A DNA stretch of 11,925 nucleotides from Bacillota bacterium. Its GTDB lineage: Bacteria > Bacillota > Clostridia > Peptostreptococcales > Anaerovoracaceae. Below the pieces are notes generated by a model. That model did no database searches. It saw nothing but the letters and a program-made list of their open reading frames with translations, and was not told the origin of the DNA. The position numbers were made by a program, and so were the translations under genes. The stretch covers positions 1 to 11,925 of the forward strand of contig JAFZRK010000143.1 of assembly GCA_017619905.1 (NCBI GenBank), written 5' to 3'. Position 1 is the stretch's first letter. Each line of letters starts with the position of its first letter. Shown piece after piece: positions 1-5,419 of this stretch.

Positions 1-335
1 ACCGCAAGCTCGCCTATCGCGGAGTTCTGCGGAGTCCTGTAGAGCTGGACAACGTAGCGCACCGTGGGACGGTACTTGTACTCCAGGCTGCTCTTTACCG
101 ACATGCTCAGCTGGTTCGGCGTTACCATCGGCACCAGCTCCGAGCTGCGGTCCAGCAGTTCCTCCATGCGGCGGAAGATGCTGTCTATCTGCTTTTCCGG
201 CGTGCTGACCGACACGTATTCCGCAAGGATCTGGTTTACCAGATTGGAGCGGTTGGTGCCCTGCCGCAGCGCCAGTTTGTCTATCTCGTTTACGACCTCG
301 TCCATAAGCATAAGACTGTACAGACTCTTATTCAT
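1..335 (-). CDS. Ribbon-helix-helix (CopG-type) regulator, 3' part cut by window edge
   Basis: The reading frame opens at an ATG at 333-335 and runs without a stop to the window edge, giving 111 complete codons. It begins MNKSLYSLMLMDEVVNEIDK. Residues 3-10 fit the DNA-contacting beta strand, 11-25 helix A and 28-41 helix B of a ribbon-helix-helix dimer, with the typical turn GTNRSNLVNQIL at 26-37. Residues 46-62 (TPEKQIDSIFRRMEELL) look helical. The part after about residue 65 is longer than in minimal CopG or Arc proteins and could be a ligand or partner domain. An AAAGGTGA ribosome site (341-348) lies 5 bases upstream of the ATG. Role inferred: transcriptional regulator; targets unknown. 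The overlapping plus-strand frame at 64-354 is a shadow. The RHH fold call is fairly sure, the function only general. Confidence 0.85.
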   Translation of the reverse strand, partial: MNKSLYSLMLMDEVVNEIDKLALRQGTNRSNLVNQILAEYVSVSTPEKQIDSIFRRMEELLDRSSELVPMVTPNQLSMSVKSSLEYKYRPTVRYVVQLYRTPQNSAIGELA

Positions 336-360
336 GACGATCACCTTTCTTTAATTTACT

Positions 361-387
361 GCGGGACATGCCCTCGAGCCGTCCCGC
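361..387 (-). promoter_or_regulatory. Leader stem-loop of the RHH gene
   Basis: GCGGGAC at 361-367 and GTCCCGC at 381-387 form a perfect 7-bp inverted repeat around a 13-base loop that itself holds CTCGAG. It lies between the mapped promoter and the ribosome site, within a leader of roughly 97 bases. No U-run follows on the minus strand, so it is not a normal terminator. It could be an operator for self-regulation or an RNA stabiliser. Confidence 0.35.
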
Positions 388-438
388 TTATTTTCAACAG
401 CGGGCGCGTTAACACCCGGCTTTTCCGTTCACAAGTTT

Positions 439-466
439 ATTGTAGCACTTTTGTAAAAATTGTCAA
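439..466 (-). promoter_or_regulatory. Sigma-70-type promoter for the RHH gene
   Basis: Read on the minus strand, TTGACA (461-466) and TACAAT (439-444) are separated by 16 bases. The stretch just upstream (about 470-500) is almost all A and T, like an UP element. The predicted start near 432 gives a long leader before the ATG at 335. The -35 box is a full consensus match. Confidence 0.65.
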
Positions 467-510
467 GCGATTTATATAAACTTATTTACATTTTTAGCAG
501 GTGCGTATCA

Positions 511-533
511 CATGACCGATTGGGATCGGCATG
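511..533. repeat. Short inverted repeat, role unknown
   Basis: CATG-A-CCGAT / ATCGG-CATG forms a 9-bp stem with one bulged A and a TGGG loop. It sits between the terminator of the acyl-CoA ligase gene and the promoter of the RHH gene. Neither strand has a U-run after it. It may be a binding site or a chance structure. Confidence 0.25.
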
Positions 534-535
534 AC

Positions 536-565
536 AAATAAAAAAGCAGGGATGTGCTCCCTGCT
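536..565 (-). terminator. Rho-independent terminator of the 569-2329 acyl-CoA ligase gene
   Basis: On the minus strand AGCAGGGA (558-565) pairs with TCCCTGCT (545-552) over a 5-base loop, followed by a run of six U (540-545). It begins 4 bases after the stop codon of the ligase. All the signs of an intrinsic terminator are present. Confidence 0.88.
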
Positions 566-568
566 CTG

Positions 569-2329
569 TTACCTAAGCTTCTGTTTATATCGCTTTATCT
601 TGCCTGTGGTAGTTTTTTCCATGGGTTCCGTAGTAAGGTAGCGGCGGTATATGCGCTTATACGACGGCAGCGTACTGTTCAGTTCCTCTATGTCCTTAGC
701 GACAGCTGCTTCTATCTCCTCCGGGGTCTGTGCGCCGCGGGTCTCCTTCATGCGGACCGGATCGTAGACCAGGTTAACGCTCAGCACCAGATCCTGCGCA
801 TCGTTCTCGCCCTTGCGGCTCTCGCCGAACACCATGCTTTCGACAACGTAAGGCAGCGCTGCGATCTGCATCTCCACCTCCTCCGGATAGATGTTCTTGC
901 CGTTCTTCAGCACTATGACATTCTTCTTTCTGCCGCGAATGGTTATGTAGCCGTCCGCATCCAGACTGACCAGATCTCCGGTGTGCAGCCAGCCGTCGCC
1001 CATTATCTCTTCCGTTGCTTCCGGGTTATCGTAATAACCCATCATGACGTTTGGACCCTGCGCTATCAGTTCTCCAATGCCCTCTTCGTTAGGATCCTCC
1101 ACCATCAGAGTAACTCCCGGCATGGACCAGCCGATGGTCCCTATCCGCAAGTGATCCGGGTCCTCTCCGGCCAGAACGGGCGAAGACTCCGTCATTCCAT
1201 AGCCCTGCACCACATTCATTCCAAGGTCCGTCAGTCCGAGCGCGCATTCAGGATCCAGGGCCGAGGCGCCGCTTACCATGCAGCGCAGGTTTCCGCCCAG
1301 TTTGTCGTGGATCTCCTTGAATACGCTCCTGCGCTTGTCGATGCCCAGCTTGAGCAGGAACCGGGTAAGCTTTACACCTGTGCGGTACTTCTTCATCTTG
1401 CCCTGCTTCTCCACTTCCTGCATGACCCTCTTGTAAAGGGCCTCGATCAGCAGCGGCACGCAGATGAATACGCTGACTTTGTATTCTATGATGTTCTTCT
1501 GCACGTACTTAAGACCGTCGCAGTAGACACTGGTCATTCCGACGCAGCTCATCATGGCCTGCCCCGTGGATCCGAACGTGTGATGGTACGGCAGGAAAGC
1601 CATGTTTACGTCGCCGCGCCTCAGATCCTCTACAGACAGCACGCTCCATATGTTGTAGGTTATGTTGTACTGCGAAAGCATGACGGCCTTTGCCAGACCG
1701 GACGTCCCGGAGGTAAACAGTATGATCGACAGAGCGTTTCCGTCAACCGGAAGATCGCAGAACTCCTTCTGCACCTTTTCCGGAGCATTCTTCCCCTGCT
1801 CGATGAGTTCCGGAACGCTCGGATATCCCTCGAGCCTGTCCATGCTTATGCAGAGCATGTCCTTATACTCTTCGCGCATTCTGAGCCTTTCGACAAGATC
1901 CAGATGATCCTTGTCGAACAGCAAGGCGTCCGCACCGGCCTTGGTCAGAGACATCTCTATCTCTTCCAGCGGAAGACCCTTGTCCAGCGGCACTATGACA
2001 CCCAGACCGCACTGGAATGCGTAATAGCCGAGCATCCATTCGTAGCGGTTCCTGCCTATGATCGCCAGGCGTTTGCCCTTAAGCCCCAGCTGCATAAGCG
2101 CCGTACCCAGCCATGATACTTCCCGCCTGTGCTCCATGAAGCTTATGGTCCTGTACTGCGCAGGCTCGGTCTTAGTCTCCCTTTTGGTCTTTATTATGTA
2201 TATGGGTTCTTCGTTATATAATAACGCGCAGCCATCCAGCATCTCGCGGATGTCCTTATAAAGGGGCATCTGCCTTCTGATGGGTAGCTGCGGCACAGAT
2301 ATCCTTACGGTTTCTTTACTTTCTGACAT
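569..2329 (-). CDS. Long-chain acyl-CoA synthetase / AMP-binding ligase, FadD-like
   Basis: The 586-residue protein is an ANL-superfamily adenylate-forming enzyme. Such enzymes activate a carboxylic acid with ATP to an acyl-AMP and then usually load it on CoA. Visible motifs: the phosphate loop FTSGTSGLAKAV (205-216), the QGYGMTESS core (375-383), GWLHTGD (446-452), the hinge stretch YITIRGRKKNVI (461-472), and the C-terminal TTTGK with catalytic Lys577. The overall form is closest to long-chain fatty acid ligases. Oddity: the phosphate loop reads LAKA where the family usually has xPKG, though the lysine is kept. The start is uncertain. TGA and TAA stop codons sit directly before the ATG at 2329, and the best Shine-Dalgarno (2357-2363) lies 27 bases away, so Met21 (2269), preceded by AGAAGG, is an alternative. 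It has its own promoter and terminator. Substrate unknown. Confidence 0.9.
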   Translation of the reverse strand: MSESKETVRISVPQLPIRRQMPLYKDIREMLDGCALLYNEEPIYIIKTKRETKTEPAQYRTISFMEHRREVSWLGTALMQLGLKGKRLAIIGRNRYEWMLGYYAFQCGLGVIVPLDKGLPLEEIEMSLTKAGADALLFDKDHLDLVERLRMREEYKDMLCISMDRLEGYPSVPELIEQGKNAPEKVQKEFCDLPVDGNALSIILFTSGTSGLAKAVMLSQYNITYNIWSVLSVEDLRRGDVNMAFLPYHHTFGSTGQAMMSCVGMTSVYCDGLKYVQKNIIEYKVSVFICVPLLIEALYKRVMQEVEKQGKMKKYRTGVKLTRFLLKLGIDKRRSVFKEIHDKLGGNLRCMVSGASALDPECALGLTDLGMNVVQGYGMTESSPVLAGEDPDHLRIGTIGWSMPGVTLMVEDPNEEGIGELIAQGPNVMMGYYDNPEATEEIMGDGWLHTGDLVSLDADGYITIRGRKKNVIVLKNGKNIYPEEVEMQIAALPYVVESMVFGESRKGENDAQDLVLSVNLVYDPVRMKETRGAQTPEEIEAAVAKDIEELNSTLPSYKRIYRRYLTTEPMEKTTTGKIKRYKQKLR

Positions 2330-2366
2330 TTATCATCTTAACGCCGGAAGCGTCATCTCCTTTCAG

Positions 2367-2402
2367 ATTTTTATACACATTTTACATATTGTGTATAAAA
2401 AT
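2367..2402. promoter_or_regulatory. 13-bp perfect inverted repeat, candidate operator
   Basis: ATTTTTATACACA (2367-2379) is exactly mirrored by TGTGTATAAAAAT (2390-2402) around a 10-base spacer. It overlaps the spacer and -10 box of the promoter for the downstream acyl-CoA ligase. No U-run or GC-rich stem is present, so it is not a terminator. The position fits a repressor operator. The regulator is unknown. Confidence 0.5.
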
Positions 2403-2406
2403 GCAA
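2379..2406 (-). promoter_or_regulatory. Promoter for the acyl-CoA ligase gene
   Basis: On the minus strand TTGCAT (2401-2406) and TAAAAT (2379-2384) lie 16 bases apart. The predicted start near 2372 gives a leader of about 42 bases that contains AAAGGAG at 2357-2363. It lies between the lipoprotein stop (2414) and the ligase start, so the ligase can be transcribed separately from the upstream genes. Confidence 0.5.
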
Positions 2407-2413
2407 GCAGTTA

Positions 2414-3505
2414 TTATTTCGGAACGTCGTAGCTGGCCATTATCTTGCCCGATTCGCTGTCTATGCAGCAGATGAAGCTGCTGCCCGCAGTCAGACGCAG
2501 TTCGCGGCCGTCCGGGTGGGTAAGTATAAGTCCGCCTTCCTCGGAGAAGGACCAGGAAAGCTCTATTATCCTGCCGCCCTTGGCGTAATAACCTTTGCCG
2601 CTGGTAAGTTCCGCCTCCAGCCGCCCCTTTTCGTCTCCTTCGATCCTGGTATATTTAACGTAGAGCACCAGCACGTTGTCCACAGCTACCTGCTCGTTGT
2701 TGTTGGCGTCCACGTAGCCGACGCCGAACTCGCTGACCAGGTACTTGCCCAGATCCTCGCTGTAGTCGAACTGAGTGGTCTTGGATCTGTTCATGTAGAC
2801 GGTCAGGGCTTCCGCCACGGTGCCGCGGCTCATGTCCGTGATTCCGAAGCGCAGCGGACCTTCGTAGTCCTCCAAGTGCTCCATGCCCCTGGTAACTCCC
2901 ACGTCCGGGACCATCTTTATCATCTGCGCGGTGTCCGCGAACAGAGTGTGTTCGTAGGCATATCCGCTCCTGCGTCTGGCCTTGTCGCGGAAGAAGAACT
3001 TGTAGTTGCCGTACACGGCGTCCAGATCCGCCACGTGCTTTATGATTATGTCGTTGAGGCCCATGGGACTTCCGCCCGCGTGGGTGTAGATGGCGTCAAA
3101 GGCAATGGCCATGGATACGTCGTAACTTCTGCAGCTGCGCACCGGACCTATGGTGGGCGCCGCGCTTATGTCCTGGAACAGCGCTAGGAAGCGGGTCATG
3201 TTGCCTTCCACGTTGAACTCGAAAATGAGGTCCGCCGTGGAGAGCCCCTTGGTGGGAAGAGCGCCGCTGGCATTGTCGATGACCACCGCGTAAGGCCTTT
3301 CCTTAAGCGGTTCGTCGATCTTTTCACCGTTGAGCCAGTTTATCGCCTGCGCGGCGGGAGCGGCTTCGGTCTCGTCCTCTGCTTCATGGACAGGCGGAAT
3401 GAGCCGGGGCTCCGGTTCGCTCGTATTCTGCGGAAACAGCGTGCACCCGCAGAGCATCGCCAGCACCAGTATCAGCAATATGCAGATGAAGACGGTCTTT
3501 CTCAT
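2414..3505 (-). CDS. DUF3048 (YerB-like) lipoprotein, copy 2
   Basis: This 363-residue protein begins with a lipoprotein signal peptide: a basic start, a hydrophobic stretch (5-18) and the lipobox LCGC with the acylated cysteine at 21. The mature protein should be anchored outside the membrane. A low-complexity acidic and proline-rich linker (25-55) follows. The DUF3048 N-terminal domain shows RPYAVVIDN (70-78), VEGNMTRFLALF (99-110), IGPVRSCRSY (119-128), HAGGSP (142-147) and YEHTLF (184-189). The C-terminal domain shows NNNEQVAVDNVLVLY (268-282) and GKGYYAKGGRIIELSW (303-318). The family is named after Bacillus YerB and its biochemical role is not established. The gene starts 6 bases after the ECF S-component stop, so the two are surely co-transcribed. 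It is a paralog of the lipoprotein at 4311-5393. Its -1 and -2 lipobox residues are Gly and Cys, which is acceptable. Confidence 0.9.
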   Translation of the reverse strand: MRKTVFICILLILVLAMLCGCTLFPQNTSEPEPRLIPPVHEAEDETEAAPAAQAINWLNGEKIDEPLKERPYAVVIDNASGALPTKGLSTADLIFEFNVEGNMTRFLALFQDISAAPTIGPVRSCRSYDVSMAIAFDAIYTHAGGSPMGLNDIIIKHVADLDAVYGNYKFFFRDKARRRSGYAYEHTLFADTAQMIKMVPDVGVTRGMEHLEDYEGPLRFGITDMSRGTVAEALTVYMNRSKTTQFDYSEDLGKYLVSEFGVGYVDANNNEQVAVDNVLVLYVKYTRIEGDEKGRLEAELTSGKGYYAKGGRIIELSWSFSEEGGLILTHPDGRELRLTAGSSFICCIDSESGKIMASYDVPK

Positions 3506-3511
3506 GATGCG

Positions 3512-4147
3512 TTATCTCTTGACCATGTAATTCTTAACGACCTTGGACAGCACCTTCGTAAGTATGCCGCCTATGATGCAGACAGCGACGGCCTCCACCA
3601 GTCCCTGTACGCCTACGAGCAGGATCACGAAATGCAGCGGGTTGGCGGCTCCGTAGCTCTCCACCAGCGCCTGGACGTTCTCCATGTTGTAGAAGAACAG
3701 GATGATGTATCCCATGAAGAATATCGTATTGAGCAGCGGAGCGCTGATGGCTCCCACGAAAAAGCTCCAGGTCTTTTCATCCCTGTCGAGCTTGCTCACC
3801 AGTTTGAAGATCAGGCCGCAGAAGAATCCCATGAGCACACGCATTCCCACGCAGAGCATGAACGTGCTGAACGGTTTATACTGGAAGAAGAACGTTGTAA
3901 GTCCGCCCGTGCCGGACACCGCGCTCCAGAAGCTCAGGAGCCCGAACACCGCGCCCAGTATCGCTCCCGCGCCGGGTCCGACCAGCATGGCGCCTATGGC
4001 GACTGGCAGTGTCATGAAGCTCATCTTGAGCGGGCCTATGCGCAGACTGTTGATGCCTGTCAGCTGCATTACCAGCATTATGGCCACCAGCACCGCCACC
4101 TGCGCAAGCAGAGCGACGCTGACGCCCTTCTTTTTCTTGTTTTCCAT
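3512..4147 (-). CDS. ECF transporter S component (substrate-binding membrane subunit)
   Basis: This 211-residue protein is very hydrophobic, with about six membrane segments (roughly 10-29, 43-58, 60-78, 93-118, 127-153, 171-199). The stretch GINSLRIGPLKMSF (31-44) followed by LPVAIGAMLVGPGAGAILGAVFGLLSF (47-73) is the hallmark of energy-coupling-factor S components, which bind a vitamin or similar small molecule. They join a shared EcfA-A'-T module that supplies ATP-driven transport. No ATPase or T subunit is encoded here, so it would be a group II system using a module encoded elsewhere. The small-residue pattern in the first helix (Ala12, Ala15, Ala18, Ala22) fits contact with EcfT. The start is set by GGGAGGA at 4154-4160, 6 bases upstream. 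Substrate cannot be read with confidence; pantothenate, biotin and similar carboxylates are possible. The linked lipoprotein is an unusual partner. Confidence 0.88.
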   Translation of the reverse strand: MENKKKKGVSVALLAQVAVLVAIMLVMQLTGINSLRIGPLKMSFMTLPVAIGAMLVGPGAGAILGAVFGLLSFWSAVSGTGGLTTFFFQYKPFSTFMLCVGMRVLMGFFCGLIFKLVSKLDRDEKTWSFFVGAISAPLLNTIFFMGYIILFFYNMENVQALVESYGAANPLHFVILLVGVQGLVEAVAVCIIGGILTKVLSKVVKNYMVKR

Positions 4148-4199
4148 TGTGTTTCCTCCCTTATTACCTCTCCCTTGCGGGATGCTGTATAATCAAGTT

Positions 4200-4251
4200 T
4201 AATTATAAAATAAACCGCGGACTTGTCAATATTGCGCGACTTGTCCGCGGT
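4200..4251 (-). terminator. Terminator-like hairpin after the first DUF3048 gene, overlapping a promoter
   Basis: ACCGCGGAC (4243-4251 on the minus strand) pairs with GTCCGCGGT (4214-4222) over a 20-base loop. The tail reads TTTATTTTATAATT. It lies 59 bases after the stop of the lipoprotein at 4311-5393. The same bases contain the -35 box and spacer of the next promoter, so this may instead, or also, be an operator. The loop is longer than usual for a terminator. Confidence 0.55.
4202..4229 (-). promoter_or_regulatory. Near-consensus sigma-70 promoter for the ECF S / DUF3048 operon
   Basis: On the minus strand TTGACA (4224-4229) and TATAAT (4202-4207) are both perfect consensus boxes, 16 bases apart. 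The predicted start near 4195 gives a leader of about 48 bases, too short for a riboswitch of known size. It should drive the ECF S component and the lipoprotein after it. Confidence 0.75.
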
Positions 4252-4281
4252 ATGAAGTTTAAGTGTCGTGCCGGCGCCGCA

Positions 4282-4298
4282 GGCCCCTTCCCGGGGCC
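4282..4298. other. GC-rich hairpin in the 3' untranslated region
   Basis: GGCCCC (4282-4287) and GGGGCC (4293-4298) form a 6-bp all-GC stem around a 5-base loop, 12 bases after the stop codon of the lipoprotein gene. No U-run follows. It could pause or protect the transcript end ahead of the hairpin at 4214-4251. Confidence 0.3.
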
Positions 4299-4310
4299 CC
4301 CGGACCGCTG

Positions 4311-5393
4311 TTACTTTGCGTCCACGCTGCCGCTCGAGGAATCCGCGCAGCAGATGAATGTGTGGCCCGGCATCAGCGACAGCGGGCTGCCGTCCGCCTT
4401 CGTCAGGATAAGACCGCCCTCGTCGGTGCGGCTCCACTTGATGTCTATCATCTTTCCTTCGCAGATATAGACGCCGTCGCCGCCGCTCATGTCAGCCAGG
4501 AGCGTACCGGCAGTGCCGCCGGGCTCGCGCCAGTACTTGGTATAGAACACCATGACGTTCTTGACCGATACCTGTTCGTTGGTATTGCCGTCTATATACT
4601 TGTCGCCGTGTTCGCTGATCAGATACTTCTTGCTTGCAGCATCGTAATCGAACAGCGTGGCCTTCTTGGAGTTCATCTTTACGGTTATCGCCGTTGCGTT
4701 CGTGCCGCCGGCCGCCTCGGAAGCATCCGTGAACTTAAGACTGCATTCGTAGCCATCCCTGTGCGTAGTCTGGACACGGACCTCGGACCAGTGATCCACG
4801 AAGCCCTGGCCTGTTGCGAACAGGGTGTGTTCATAAGCGTATCCCGCGGCTTTTCTGTCCTGATCGCGGTAGAAGATGCCGTAATCGGCGCCCAGAGCGT
4901 TAACGTGCACCACATTGCGCTTGGGGATCTCCTTCAGGGCCGTAGAACTGCCTCCGGCGGAGATATAGACCGCGTCGAAAGCCAGCGCCCAGTCCAGATA
5001 GTACGGTCTTGCGCTCCTTATGCTTCCTATCTTCTGGGTCTTGGAGGTGATCTGCTGGAACAGCCCTATCATCCTGGTGATGTTGCCCTCGGCATTCATC
5101 TCTATGAGTATGTCCGCGTCGGAGTTGCCGTGCATAGGCATTGCATATTCGATGTTGTTCATCATTATGCCTATGGGGCGCTGACCGGTCAGATCCTCTT
5201 CCGTCTCTTCGCCCGTCAGCGGGTTATAGAACTTCGGCGGTTCCGGTTCGGGTTCGGGTTCCGGTTCCGGCTCGGGGGCGACGTTGGCCTCGTTATTCGT
5301 GTTGACGTTGGCTGTATTATTGCCGCCGTCACCGCAGGCGCAGAGGCAGAACACCATCGCCAGAGCCAACAGTACTGCTAATACTCTTTTCAT
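4311..5393 (-). CDS. DUF3048 (YerB-like) lipoprotein, copy 1
   Basis: This 360-residue protein has a signal peptide (1-19) with the lipobox LCAC and acylated cysteine 20. A linker rich in Gly and Asn (21-38) is followed by a Pro-Glu repeat (40-53) that should hold the folded part away from the membrane. The DUF3048 N-terminal domain shows QRPIGIMMNN (71-80), AEGNITRMIGLF (101-112), IGSIRSARPYY (122-132), SAGGSS (145-150) and YEHTLF (187-192). The C-terminal domain shows TNEQVSVKNVMVFY (271-284) and GDGVYICEGKMIDIKW (305-320). It is clearly a paralog of the protein at 2414-3505, with the same motif order but much sequence change, so the duplication is old or the copies arrived separately. The ribosome site AGGAGGG (5399-5405) is strong. 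It follows the acyl-CoA synthetase gene by 26 bases and is probably on the same transcript. The family's function is unknown. Confidence 0.9.
   Translation of the reverse strand: MKRVLAVLLALAMVFCLCACGDGGNNTANVNTNNEANVAPEPEPEPEPEPEPPKFYNPLTGEETEEDLTGQRPIGIMMNNIEYAMPMHGNSDADILIEMNAEGNITRMIGLFQQITSKTQKIGSIRSARPYYLDWALAFDAVYISAGGSSTALKEIPKRNVVHVNALGADYGIFYRDQDRKAAGYAYEHTLFATGQGFVDHWSEVRVQTTHRDGYECSLKFTDASEAAGGTNATAITVKMNSKKATLFDYDAASKKYLISEHGDKYIDGNTNEQVSVKNVMVFYTKYWREPGGTAGTLLADMSGGDGVYICEGKMIDIKWSRTDEGGLILTKADGSPLSLMPGHTFICCADSSSGSVDAK
5235..5276 (-). repeat. Hexanucleotide repeat coding the Pro-Glu linker
   Basis: Seven imperfect copies of a 6-base unit (CCGGAA or CCCGAA on the minus strand) encode PEPEPEPEPEPEPP, residues 40-53 of the lipoprotein. 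Each unit is two codons, so gain or loss of units would change the linker length but keep the frame. Confidence 0.75.
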
Positions 5394-5419
5394 ATATACC
5401 CTCCTGACGATATGCAGAT

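Noticed and set aside
64..354. 96-codon plus-strand frame at the left edge
   Set aside because: It lies opposite the RHH gene, which has a promoter, leader, ribosome site and a recognisable fold. This frame is Ser- and Arg-rich with no match to a known family.
554..2116. 520-codon plus-strand frame opposite the FadD-like ligase
   Set aside because: Antisense shadow: rich in His, Arg and Leu with no domain, while the minus strand has all ligase motifs.
2367..2402. The 13-bp inverted repeat as a terminator for the second DUF3048 gene
   Set aside because: The stem is almost all A and T and is followed by CTGAAAGG rather than a U-run on the minus strand.
4148..4200. A vitamin riboswitch before the ECF S component
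   Set aside because: The predicted leader is only about 48 bases and shows no TPP, FMN, cobalamin or preQ1 consensus.
4263..5381. 372-codon plus-strand frame opposite the first DUF3048 gene
   Set aside because: Antisense shadow; the minus frame has a signal peptide, lipobox and both DUF3048 domains.
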